From JAJDTQ01 sp965204235 (GTDB lineage: Bacteria; Desulfobacterota; Binatia; UBA9968; JAJDTQ01): a stretch of DNA of 64,000 nt. The stretch covers positions 1,550,001-1,614,000 of the forward strand of contig OZ241979.1 of assembly GCA_965204235.1 (NCBI GenBank), read 5' to 3'. Position numbers and translations under genes: made by a program. Below, one piece after another: positions 1 through 7,402 of this stretch (positions are counted from its first letter, which is position 1; each line of letters opens with the position of its first letter). The notes beneath the pieces are model-generated. The model saw only the letters and a list, made by a program, of their open reading frames with translations. It ran no database searches and had not been told where the DNA came from.

Positions 1-510
1 CCACCGGTCCAGGTCCAGGTCGCGCCAGGCATGCCATTCCCACACCGTTTCGCCCGCGGGCGAGACCTCCCGCACGTAGTCGCCGTAGGTGACCCCGTCG
101 CGCTCGCTGCCGGGCTGACCGCCCCGGATCCTGGGGGCCACGTCGGCCGGGACCGGCTCCCAGCCGATGTAGATGGTGTTGCCGTCGGGCCGCCTGCGGA
201 AGTCGTGGTGCTGGGCCGGGTCGCAGTACTCCCACACCACCTCGCCGTCCCATGCGTATTCCCGCAACAGCCCCCCCTTGCCGCGGCGCAGGGGCGGCCC
301 CTCGTCCATCCGACCGGCCCACAGCAGGTTGCCGTTGGGCAGCAGGTAGGCGTAGTTTCCCGGGCACAGGGGAAAGCTCCACTCGTGCAGCACCTCGCCC
401 CGCAACCCGATGAGGTACGCCTTCCTCGACGATTGCGGCACGATGAGGGTGTAGCCCGGCGTCGCCTTCGCCCTGTCGTAAACCAGCACTCCCACGTCCC
501 GGTATCTCAT
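1..510 (-). CDS. Arylsulfotransferase (ASST)-like beta-propeller protein, 3' part cut by window edge
   Basis: The 170 visible N-terminal residues begin MRYRDVGVLVYDRAKATPGY and then read as repeated beta-propeller blades: an LIVPQSSRKAYLIGLRGEVLHEW stretch split by G-E-V-L-H-E-W, LLPNGNLLWAG, an Asp-Gly-Glu-Val-Val-Trp-Glu-Tyr blade, and HHDFRRRPDGNTIYI. These match the PQQ-like/arylsulfotransferase family, which includes periplasmic aryl-sulfate sulfotransferases but also many uncharacterised propellers. The start is supported by GGGAGG ten bases upstream of the ATG. No signal peptide is visible, so a cytoplasmic or non-classical member is possible. The C-terminus lies outside the window, so catalytic residues cannot be judged. 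The specific substrate is unknown. Confidence 0.7.
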   Translation of the reverse strand, partial: MRYRDVGVLVYDRAKATPGYTLIVPQSSRKAYLIGLRGEVLHEWSFPLCPGNYAYLLPNGNLLWAGRMDEGPPLRRGKGGLLREYAWDGEVVWEYCDPAQHHDFRRRPDGNTIYIGWEPVPADVAPRIRGGQPGSERDGVTYGDYVREVSPAGETVWEWHAWRDLDLDRW

Positions 511-646
511 GGTTGCCGTACCTCCCGAACCGCGGCCGCGGCTTCCGGACCGCCCCTGCCGCTGACCCGGACGCCGTTCCGGGCAAGCGGGAATCCGCTG
601 CGAGGCGCCGCGATGCAGTGGAACGAGTCCGTTTCCTTGCGTCCCG

Positions 647-2101
647 CTACGGTCCGCCTGCCCCAACGGGATCCAGCCGCGGCTTCCTCGCGCTCCATCC
701 GGCCGCCTGCTCGTAAGCGTGGGCCACCCGCAGCAGGGTCGGCTCCTCGAAATGGGACGCGGCGATCTGCAGGCCGATGGGCAGGCCCCGGGCGGAGAAC
801 CCGCAGTTCACGCTGATGGCCGGCGCGCCGGTGAGGTTGAACGGGATCGTGCACAGGGTGCCCCGGGTGCCGCGGGCGTCCTGCAGCGGGACCCGTCCCG
901 CGGGCGATTCCACGTACCCGCGCCGGCACTCCTCCATGGTCTCCGCGGGCATGGCCACCGTCGGACCCACGATCACGTCCACCTGCCGGAAAGCCTCGTC
1001 GAAGGCTTCGCAGATGAGCCGGCGCACACGCTGGGCGGTCACGTAGCTGTGGGCGGGGATGGCCAGCGCGCGCACCTGCCGGTGCAGCAACTCCGGGCTG
1101 TAGTCCCGCGGACGGGCGCGCAGGAACGGCTCGGCCGGGGACAGGTTCTCCACCCGGGAGATGCAGAGCTGCACCGCGGGGACGTGCTCCATATGGGGGA
1201 TCGACAGCTCTCGCACGGACATGCCCAGGGACTCCAACAGTCCGACGGCCTTCGCCACCGTCTCCTTCACCTCGTCCACCGCAAGGGCGTCGAAGTAGTC
1301 TCGGAGGAGGCCGACCCTCAAGCCCGTTACCCCCTCGCCCATGCGGGCGGCGAAGTCCGGCGTCGGGGCGTCGCTGCACAGGGGGTCCCTGGGGTCGAAA
1401 CCGGCGATGGCCTGGAGCATCAGGGCGCTGTCGCGCACCGTCCGGGTGAGGACGCCGAAGTGGTCGGTGGAGTAGCCGCCGGTGCCGGCCACCCCGCCGA
1501 AGCGGCTCACCCGGCCGTAGGTGGCCTTGAGTCCCACCACGCCGCACAGGGATGCGGGGTTGCGCACGGAGCCGGCGTTGTCGGTGCCGATGGAGCCCAG
1601 CGCAAGGCCGGCCGCCACCGACGCCGCGGATCCGCCGCTGGAGCCGCCGGGGACCCGGTCCCGGTCCCACGGGTTTCGCGTGGCGCCGTAGTAGGGGTTG
1701 ATGGTGGAGCACCCCGCGGCCCATTCGTGCAGGTTGGTCTTGCCCAGGATCACCGCCCCGGCCTGCCTGAGCCTTGCCACCACCGTGGCGTCCTCCTCCG
1801 GGACCCAATCGGACAGCATCTTCGAGCCCGCGGTGGTGCGGATGCCTGCGGTGGCCAGGTTGTCCTTGACGGAGACGGGAATGCCGTGCAGCGCGCCGCG
1901 GTAACCGCCCGCGGCCAAGTCGGCTTCGACCTGGGCGGCGTCCGCCAACGCCCGGTCCCGGGTCACGGTGACGTAGGCGTTGAGATCGGGGTCCAGGCGG
2001 TCGATACGTTCCAGGTACGAGCGGGTCAACTCCACCGGCGAGAGTTCGCCCGCCTCGATCCGGCGCGCGGCTTCGGCGATGGTCAAGTCCTGGCAGTCCA
2101 T
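647..2101 (-). CDS. Amidase signature family hydrolase
   Basis: 484 residues with the full amidase signature. The Ser-cisSer-Lys triad is visible: Lys79 in HGIPVSVKDN, cis-Ser154 in PGGSSGGSAA and nucleophile Ser178 in IGTDNAGSVRNP. The 75- and 24-residue spacings equal those of fatty-acid amide hydrolase (142/217/241). The usual GTDTGGS reads GTDNAGS, a minor variant. It is probably a cytoplasmic hydrolase of a small amide rather than GatA, because no gatB or gatC is adjacent. An AGAGG motif lies nine bases before this ATG; a GTG one codon upstream is an alternative. It sits downstream of a TAXI binding protein and an acyl-CoA synthetase on the same strand, suggesting uptake, hydrolysis and activation of a carboxylic substrate (inference). 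Confidence 0.88.
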   Translation of the reverse strand: MDCQDLTIAEAARRIEAGELSPVELTRSYLERIDRLDPDLNAYVTVTRDRALADAAQVEADLAAGGYRGALHGIPVSVKDNLATAGIRTTAGSKMLSDWVPEEDATVVARLRQAGAVILGKTNLHEWAAGCSTINPYYGATRNPWDRDRVPGGSSGGSAASVAAGLALGSIGTDNAGSVRNPASLCGVVGLKATYGRVSRFGGVAGTGGYSTDHFGVLTRTVRDSALMLQAIAGFDPRDPLCSDAPTPDFAARMGEGVTGLRVGLLRDYFDALAVDEVKETVAKAVGLLESLGMSVRELSIPHMEHVPAVQLCISRVENLSPAEPFLRARPRDYSPELLHRQVRALAIPAHSYVTAQRVRRLICEAFDEAFRQVDVIVGPTVAMPAETMEECRRGYVESPAGRVPLQDARGTRGTLCTIPFNLTGAPAISVNCGFSARGLPIGLQIAASHFEEPTLLRVAHAYEQAAGWSARKPRLDPVGAGGP

Positions 2102-2107
2102 CACAGG

Positions 2108-2270
2108 GAACCTCTGTTCAATTCCGGCTCGAGTGCTTTTCCCTATGGGAAAGCGCGTCCTTCGACTTCGCTTCGCTACGCTCAGGATGAACGGAGTTAT
2201 TCGCTTCGCTCAAGATGAACGGAGTTATTCGCTTCGCTCAGGACGAACGGGGCAATCGTTCAGAGTTTTC
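2108..2270. repeat. Dispersed intergenic repeat, copy A (with extra tandem units)
   Basis: The repeat fills the gap between amidase and TAXI genes. It contains an imperfect hairpin at about 2137-2153 (TTTCCC-TAT-GGGAAA), then the core TTCGACTTCGCTTCGCTACG at 2161-2180 followed by CTCAGGATGAACGG. Unlike the other two copies, the last part is reiterated about 2.5 times (CGCTTCGCTCAAGATGAACGGAGTTATT-like units up to 2255; not written in full). It ends in GTTCAGAGTTTTC, overlapping the stop codon of the TAXI gene. Similar copies are at 5451 and 33961. Confidence 0.85.
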
Positions 2271-3228
2271 ACAGGTAGCCCTGCTCCCTGCACCACTTCT
2301 CCGCCCCGGAGTGGAGCGGCACGTCGAGAGGCGTGGCCTCGGTGTCCTGCCACAACTGGTGGATGCCCGTGAACGAACTCTCCCAGTAGATCTCGGCCTG
2401 ACGCTCCCGCAGCGCCTCGCACACCCGGTACACGTCCTCGTCCGGCAGGGACGCCCGGGTATAGAGCGGCCATCCGCCGTAGTCCAGGCAGGTGTGGTCG
2501 GCCTCCAGGTGGGGATAGCAGTCCGCGGGCATGGTCACCTTGCGCCAGCCCAGAGCCACCAAGGCGTCCAGGGCGAACTCCTCCGGCGTCACCGGCGCCA
2601 TGCCGCGCTCCAGGGCTTCGTCGAACCACAGCGCCAAGCCCTCGTCGAACACCGCGTCGATGGTCTCGTCCCGCAGCGCCGCCATCCGCCGCCCGTCCCC
2701 CGGCCCGCCGTTGAGCTGGAGGCTGCCGCCCCAGGACTCCAGGTCCGCCAAGGTGAACCCGTAGATCTCCAGGGTCTGGTCCAGCAGCACGCGGGTGGAG
2801 TGGGTGGCGTCCTCGCGGATGGACAGCCGCAGCGGGTACTGCCGCTCCTTGATCTGCGAGAGCGAAGTCAACCCGGTGCGCGGGTGGATCATGAACACGA
2901 AACGGTCCCAGGACGGGTAGCAGGCCACCACCCTCAGGGGCAGCGGCTCCTCGAAGAGTCCCGTGCCGCGGTACGCCTGGGTGAGGAAGGCCGAAGGGTT
3001 GACCATGGCCATCTCCAGGTCGCCCCGGGCCACCGCGCGGGCGATGATGGGCGAGCCCGTGGACATGCGCAGCCAGGGGTGGAAGTCCTCCGCGGACCCG
3101 CTCCCCACCGAGATGCACAGGTCCCGGTTGCCGTAATACGGAGTCGCCGGGTCGCCCGCGATGTGCAGCCCGATCTGCCACAGCATCAGGCCCCGTTGGA
3201 AATTCGCCCCGCGCGGCAGTCGTTCCAT
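2269..3228 (-). CDS. TAXI-family TRAP transporter solute-binding-like protein
   Basis: 319 residues with the fold pattern of TAXI/TRAP periplasmic binding proteins: an early GNRDLCISVGSGSAED segment, a domain ending in GDLEMAMVNPSAF, and a later hinge region with DAVFDEGLALWFDEAL. These proteins normally bind a carboxylate and deliver it to a DctQM-type permease. Two oddities are visible. There is no hydrophobic signal peptide at the N-terminus (MERLPRGANFQRGLMLWQIG), and no membrane subunits are nearby. It may act in the cytoplasm or as a sensor, or its export signal may be atypical. The ATG is preceded by GGAGG. It lies 45 bases downstream of the acyl-CoA synthetase, probably in one operon. 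Confidence 0.7.
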   Translation of the reverse strand: MERLPRGANFQRGLMLWQIGLHIAGDPATPYYGNRDLCISVGSGSAEDFHPWLRMSTGSPIIARAVARGDLEMAMVNPSAFLTQAYRGTGLFEEPLPLRVVACYPSWDRFVFMIHPRTGLTSLSQIKERQYPLRLSIREDATHSTRVLLDQTLEIYGFTLADLESWGGSLQLNGGPGDGRRMAALRDETIDAVFDEGLALWFDEALERGMAPVTPEEFALDALVALGWRKVTMPADCYPHLEADHTCLDYGGWPLYTRASLPDEDVYRVCEALRERQAEIYWESSFTGIHQLWQDTEATPLDVPLHSGAEKWCREQGYL

Positions 3229-3273
3229 GAGTCTTCCCTCCGGAAAGTGGTTGGCGTCCCGTCCCCGGACCCG

Positions 3274-5418
3274 CTATCCGAGCAGCCCGGCGCCCCGGGC
3301 CCACCGGTACTTGGCGCCCAGGATGGCCACCGGCAGCTCCGTGGTGTAAGGACAGGCGACGATGCCCCGTTCATACAGGTACTCCGACGCCTCCTCCACC
3401 TGCACGTCGCCCACCAGCGACACCACCACGGGCTTGTGGATGCCCTTGTCCCGGCCTTCCCGGACCACCCTGGCGCACAGCTCGGCGAACACCATGGGCG
3501 GGGTGATGATGGTGTGCCAGTAGCCCAGGACCAGGGCGTGGATGCGGTCGTCCTCCAGGCCGAACCGGATGGTCCGCTCGTAGGTGGCGGGGGGCTCTCC
3601 GCCGGTGATGTCCACGGGGTTGCCCGAGGCGCCGAAAGGGGGGATGAACTGCTTGAACCCCTCGTCGAGGTCCCCGGGGAACTTCATGAGGGAGAGTCCG
3701 TTGGCCACCACCGCGTCCGACAGCAGCACCCCCGACCCGCCCGCGCCGGTGATGATGACGATCTCCTCGCCTCTGGGCGTGGGCAGCACCGACAACCCCC
3801 GGGCGAACTGGAGCATGTCGTTGAGGGAGTACGCGCGCACCACCCCGCAGGCTCTCAGCAGGTCGTCATAGACCTTGTCGTCGCCGGCCAGGGCGCCCGT
3901 GTGCGAGGCCGCGGCCCGGGCCCCGAGCTGCGTCCGGCCCGCCTTCAGCATGACCACGGGCTTCTTCTTCGACACCCGCCGGGCCGCCTCGCAGAAGCTG
4001 CGGCCGTCCTTGAGGTCCTCCGCGTGCATGGCCACCACCTGGGTGTTGTCGTCCTGCTCGAAGTAGGTGAGCAGGTCGTCCTCGTCCAGGTCCGACTTGT
4101 TGCCCAGGCCGATGATGGCGGAGACGCCCATGCGGGTGGTCCGGCTGAAGCCGATGATGGACATGCCCACGCCGCCGCTCTGGGACGACAGCGCCACCGG
4201 ACCCTTGACGTCGTAGGGCGTGCAGAACGTGGCGCAGAGGTTGGCGGGGGTGTAGTAGAAGCCGTAGATGTTGGGCCCCATGACGCGCACGCCGTGCTTC
4301 CGCGCCTCGGCCAGGAGGTCCTCCTGCATCTCCCTCTCGCCCACCTCGGCAAAGCCCGACGGGATCATCACCGCGCCGGGTATGCCCTTTTCCCCCACCT
4401 CCGTCATGGCCGCCCGGCAGAGCTTGGCCGGCACCGCGAAGATGGCCACGTCCACTTCGCCCGGGACGTCCTTGACGCTCTTGTAGGCTTTCCTTCCCAG
4501 CACCTCGTCCAGTCTGGGGTTGATGGGATAGAGGTCGCCGGCGTAGCCGCCGTCGATGATGTTCTTCATCACCGAGTTGCCGATCTTGCCCTCCCCGTCC
4601 GACGCGCCGACCACCGCCACCGCCCTGGGGTTCATGATGCGCTGCATGGCCGAAACGATGTCCTCCCGGCTGGGCCGGTACGGCTCGGGCCGCGGCGTGA
4701 AATCGACGGTGACCACCGCGTCCACCGCGGTGGCGCCGGCGGCGTCCGCCAGCACCGGGTTGAGATCGACTTCCCGGATCTCGGGGAAGTCGTTCACCAG
4801 TTCGGAGACGTGGACGATGACGTCCGCCAGCGCCTCCCGGTGCACCGGGTCCCGGCCCCGGACCCCCCGGAGCACTTGGGCCGCGGCGATGCCGTCCAGC
4901 ATGGAGAGGGCCTCCGCGCGGCTCGCCGGGGCGAGCCGGAAGGTCACGTCCCGCAGCACTTCCACCAGCACGCCGCCCAGCCCGAAGGCCACCACCTTGC
5001 CGAAGCTCGGGTCGGTGACCGCGCCCACGATGACCTCCGCGCCCATGTGGGAGACCATCTCCTGAACCTGCACGCCGTCCAGGGCGGCATCCGCCTTGTA
5101 GGCCCGGGCGTTCTCCATGAGCTCGTCGTAGCCCCGCGCCGCGGCCTCCCGGTCGGCCACCCCCACCCGCACGCCGCCGGCGTCGCTCTTGTGCAGGATG
5201 TCCTCGGAGACGATCTTCATCACCACCGGAAACCCCAGGTCCGCGGCCATCTCCGCGGCCTCCGCGGCCGAGTGGGCCACCCTGTCCCTGGGCACCGCGA
5301 CCCCGTAGGCCCGCAGCACCGCGGCGCACTCCTGCGTGGTGAGCACCGACCGGCCCTCCGACTCCACCTGGCGCAGCACCGCCCTGACTTGTTCATGTCC
5401 ATCAGTGTTGGTTGGCAT
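3274..5418 (-). CDS. ADP-forming acetate/acyl-CoA synthetase, beta-alpha domain order
   Basis: 714 residues. Residues about 1-235 form an ATP-grasp (beta-type) domain with the signature VVMKIVSEDILHKSDAGGV. A CoA-binding Rossmann domain follows from about residue 255 (VAVVGASDGEGKIGNSVMKN), then the succinyl-CoA-synthetase-like domains carrying SHTGALAGDDKVYDDL, whose His is the expected phosphorylated residue. The family interconverts acyl-CoA, ADP and phosphate with carboxylate, CoA and ATP. The ATP-grasp domain is N-terminal here, whereas many bacterial fused enzymes begin with the CoA-binding domain. Substrate specificity is not readable from sequence. The upstream gap carries repeat copy B. 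Confidence 0.88.
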   Translation of the reverse strand: MPTNTDGHEQVRAVLRQVESEGRSVLTTQECAAVLRAYGVAVPRDRVAHSAAEAAEMAADLGFPVVMKIVSEDILHKSDAGGVRVGVADREAAARGYDELMENARAYKADAALDGVQVQEMVSHMGAEVIVGAVTDPSFGKVVAFGLGGVLVEVLRDVTFRLAPASRAEALSMLDGIAAAQVLRGVRGRDPVHREALADVIVHVSELVNDFPEIREVDLNPVLADAAGATAVDAVVTVDFTPRPEPYRPSREDIVSAMQRIMNPRAVAVVGASDGEGKIGNSVMKNIIDGGYAGDLYPINPRLDEVLGRKAYKSVKDVPGEVDVAIFAVPAKLCRAAMTEVGEKGIPGAVMIPSGFAEVGEREMQEDLLAEARKHGVRVMGPNIYGFYYTPANLCATFCTPYDVKGPVALSSQSGGVGMSIIGFSRTTRMGVSAIIGLGNKSDLDEDDLLTYFEQDDNTQVVAMHAEDLKDGRSFCEAARRVSKKKPVVMLKAGRTQLGARAAASHTGALAGDDKVYDDLLRACGVVRAYSLNDMLQFARGLSVLPTPRGEEIVIITGAGGSGVLLSDAVVANGLSLMKFPGDLDEGFKQFIPPFGASGNPVDITGGEPPATYERTIRFGLEDDRIHALVLGYWHTIITPPMVFAELCARVVREGRDKGIHKPVVVSLVGDVQVEEASEYLYERGIVACPYTTELPVAILGAKYRWARGAGLLG

Positions 5419-5450
5419 TTTCCTGCGATCCCCTTTCAGACCGTCTTGGG

Positions 5451-5558
5451 GAACCTCCGATCAATCCCGGCTCGAAGCGCCTCTCCCTACGGGAGAGCGC
5501 GTCCTTCGACTTCGCTTCGCTACGCTCAGGACGAACGGGACGATTGTTCAGAGTTTCC
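5451..5558. repeat. Dispersed intergenic repeat, copy B
   Basis: Cleanest copy of the repeat, lying between the acyl-CoA synthetase start and the 3' end of the unknown cassette. It has a perfect 7-bp hairpin CTCTCCC-TAC-GGGAGAG at 5481-5497, then GTCCTTCGACTTCGCTTCGC at 5501-5520 continuing TACGCTCAGGACGAACGG, and ends with GATTGTTCAGAGTTTCC. Relative to copy A the hairpin differs by a paired T-A to C-G change, so the stem is conserved while its sequence is not. Confidence 0.85.
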
Positions 5559-5946
5559 TATAGCGCTTGATCTCTCCGCCGCCTCTTATGGCGGCAGCGA
5601 ACCGCGCGATTTTCATCACCGTCAACTCAACGAGATCCTGATGCCACTCGTTGACCTTGAAATCGGCCGTCTGTCCCGGAACCCCGTCCCGTCGGATTCC
5701 ACATCGCGCAAGGATCTCTTCAGGGGCAAGGGCCATATCAAGATGTGTCAAGCTGTCTCGAGTAACGGCCAACGCGGCGACGACTCTTTCCACTTGTTCG
5801 TCAGGTTGCTCCAACACGAAGACAGACAGCTTGTTCTCGCTCGTCGCCAGACATTTGGCTGCATCCGCCTGGATGTCTCCCGGCTCAAGCCAGGGCTCGG
5901 CGTCCCAATGCCGTTTCTGGCTCAGCTTTCGGAAGAGTGCCGACAC
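5548..5946 (-). CDS. Uncharacterised small protein, third gene of unknown cassette
   Basis: 132 residues, not recognised. It has a mixed alpha/beta look: MSALFRKLSQKRHWDAEPWL, an amphipathic central region (ENKLSVFVLEQPDEQVERVV), and a basic C-terminus (AAIRGGGEIKRYRKL). The word QTADFKVNEWHQDLVELT near residue 93 may be a family signature. No membrane segment or signal peptide is visible. It starts five bases after the stop of the HEAT-like gene, so the two are surely co-transcribed. Codon use is less GC-biased than in the metabolic genes around it, which suggests acquired DNA. Its last bases run into repeat copy B. A role as effector, antitoxin or chaperone in a small defence-type cassette is conceivable but unsupported by motifs. 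Confidence 0.6.
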   Translation of the reverse strand: MSALFRKLSQKRHWDAEPWLEPGDIQADAAKCLATSENKLSVFVLEQPDEQVERVVAALAVTRDSLTHLDMALAPEEILARCGIRRDGVPGQTADFKVNEWHQDLVELTVMKIARFAAAIRGGGEIKRYRKL

Positions 5947-5951
5947 GAGCT

Positions 5952-6638
5952 TCAGGACTCCAACGAGCAGATGAGATCCTCCAAGTCCTGTCGAAGCTCG
6001 GGCACCTTCTCTCTTGCGATGGCTTGCCGGAGGTGGGAAACGGCTGCGCCTTCATCCAGATAGGCCAGCCCTGACGCTGCCGCGTCCCGCACCAGCGAAG
6101 ACATGTGATGGAGTCCCGTTGACAGCAGATCGACAACGAGGGCGCGTATGGCGTCCGCCTCCTGACGCGAAGCCCATTGCAATATCTCGGCCAACACCTC
6201 CGAGCTTGCGTCGTTGTCCGTCAATCGCGCTCTCAGAGCTTGCAGCACCGATGTCGGATCATATGCGCATAGTTGTTGGAGACCTCTGGAAAACCGGCTC
6301 TCGACGCCGGCTTCGAACTGCTCGTCATGAGCGGCTAGACACAACCGGTCCAATTGCTCTCCCAGTTGGCGAGGGATGGAAGCAGGCGGCGTGCTCTTGT
6401 TGACGGTGGCGCAACTGTCCACAACACCCGCGACTTCCTCCAAAGGTCGGGCATTGGCAAGCCATATGATGTTCCCGGTTGGATCTCGGAATGCCCTGGT
6501 GCGCCACCGATGTGAGTCCTCGGTGGCGTCACCTGGCACAAGCCACACCGGAGACGTGGATCCCATGCCTGTGTCAAGCTCACCGAACGTATGCCACGGT
6601 GCAGAGGCGGTTTCCGTCGAAACGACTTCGCCGTTCAT
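5952..6638 (-). CDS. HEAT-like repeat protein, second gene of unknown cassette
   Basis: 228 residues. The first 80 or so residues are unlike any family I recognise and contain FRDPTGNIIWLANARPLEEV. From about residue 90 the protein is all-helical with HEAT/armadillo-like repeats, clearest in SSLVRDAAASGLAYLDEGAA followed by VSHLRQAIAREKVPEL. Such solenoids usually mediate protein-protein contacts. The start ATG overlaps the stop of the upstream gene as ATGA (6635-6638), indicating translational coupling. The downstream gene follows after five bases. No catalytic motif is visible. Function unknown; the conserved order with both neighbours is the main clue to follow. Confidence 0.62.
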   Translation of the reverse strand: MNGEVVSTETASAPWHTFGELDTGMGSTSPVWLVPGDATEDSHRWRTRAFRDPTGNIIWLANARPLEEVAGVVDSCATVNKSTPPASIPRQLGEQLDRLCLAAHDEQFEAGVESRFSRGLQQLCAYDPTSVLQALRARLTDNDASSEVLAEILQWASRQEADAIRALVVDLLSTGLHHMSSLVRDAAASGLAYLDEGAAVSHLRQAIAREKVPELRQDLEDLICSLES

Positions 6639-7396
6639 CGAACGTCTCCTTCCGTAGCGATTTCATTGCCGATATCGACAATCTCCTCGAAGAGCGCGGA
6701 TACGACATCCTTGTCGAATATCAGGTTGAATTCAGGGGCAGTGTTGATGTCGATCTCCAGTCTGCAAATACTCCTCGATCCCGGTCGCTGGACCACCTTC
6801 GGGGTTTGCTGTCCGTCTGCGGACAGCTCGACGAGAGTTTCGATGATCTGAACCACGGACCACGTTGACAGGCAATTGATCTTGAGTTCTTCGACGGAGC
6901 AGCGTGAAACACGTCTTCTGTTGATTCGATACATGAAATCCCGCGTATTTTCGGGATCGATCGCAACCGCCGGAAGGAATCCGTCGAGTCTTCTGTATGC
7001 GTCCGGCAAACTTCCGACCGGCAGCAGTAACACGCCGCCGTATGCAAGCCTGTTGACAGGCGGACAATCGACGAGCCACCTTCGCATCAATTCCCGGAAA
7101 CCCTGATCCAGAACGTCATACGGCCCGACAACAGGCAGTTCAGAACGAGGATTGTCGAGGGCTGGGAGCAACATCCAGTCGATTCGATTGTTGCCCGCCT
7201 GGACACGGAGCCGCCCATCGAGAAAGGGACCTTCCTCGGTGAACAACTGCTGTTGCGGCCGGTTGCGCAGCTCTTCCGGCGGGCTTCCAACCAAGGATTC
7301 CCAGAGGCGCAACTTTGTCGGGTCCATCGCTTCGGCCATGAAAGCGGAGAACCGCAGACTCTCCGTCTGCCAATCGGCCAGTCTGCACTTGGCCAT
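6635..7396 (-). CDS. Uncharacterised protein (weakly TIGR04255-like), first gene of unknown cassette
   Basis: 253 residues. The general plan (about 250 aa, an N-terminal region with KLRLWESLVG, a middle RLRVQAGNNRIDWMLLP, and a C-terminal RLEIDINTAPEFNLIF before an acidic helical end) is reminiscent of the sporadically distributed TIGR04255 family. That assignment is by eye and weak. An ATG preceded by GGAAGG begins six bases after the frc stop codon; a TTG one codon earlier is possible. The cassette may therefore be transcribed from the frc promoter. It overlaps the HEAT-like gene by ATGA. Function is unknown, and its placement against housekeeping genes suggests an insertion. Confidence 0.62.
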   Translation of the reverse strand: MAKCRLADWQTESLRFSAFMAEAMDPTKLRLWESLVGSPPEELRNRPQQQLFTEEGPFLDGRLRVQAGNNRIDWMLLPALDNPRSELPVVGPYDVLDQGFRELMRRWLVDCPPVNRLAYGGVLLLPVGSLPDAYRRLDGFLPAVAIDPENTRDFMYRINRRRVSRCSVEELKINCLSTWSVVQIIETLVELSADGQQTPKVVQRPGSRSICRLEIDINTAPEFNLIFDKDVVSALFEEIVDIGNEIATEGDVR

Positions 7397-7402
7397 CAAG
7401 CC

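Noticed and set aside
2158..2260. CRISPR array because of tandem similar units
   Set aside because: Units are contiguous without unique spacers, only about 2.5 copies, and no cas genes are present.
2215..6063. A very long plus-strand open frame of about 1280 codons opposite the TAXI and acyl-CoA synthetase genes
   Set aside because: It is antisense to two well-recognised genes, its translation is His/Arg/Gly-rich without domains, and such frames are common in high-GC DNA.
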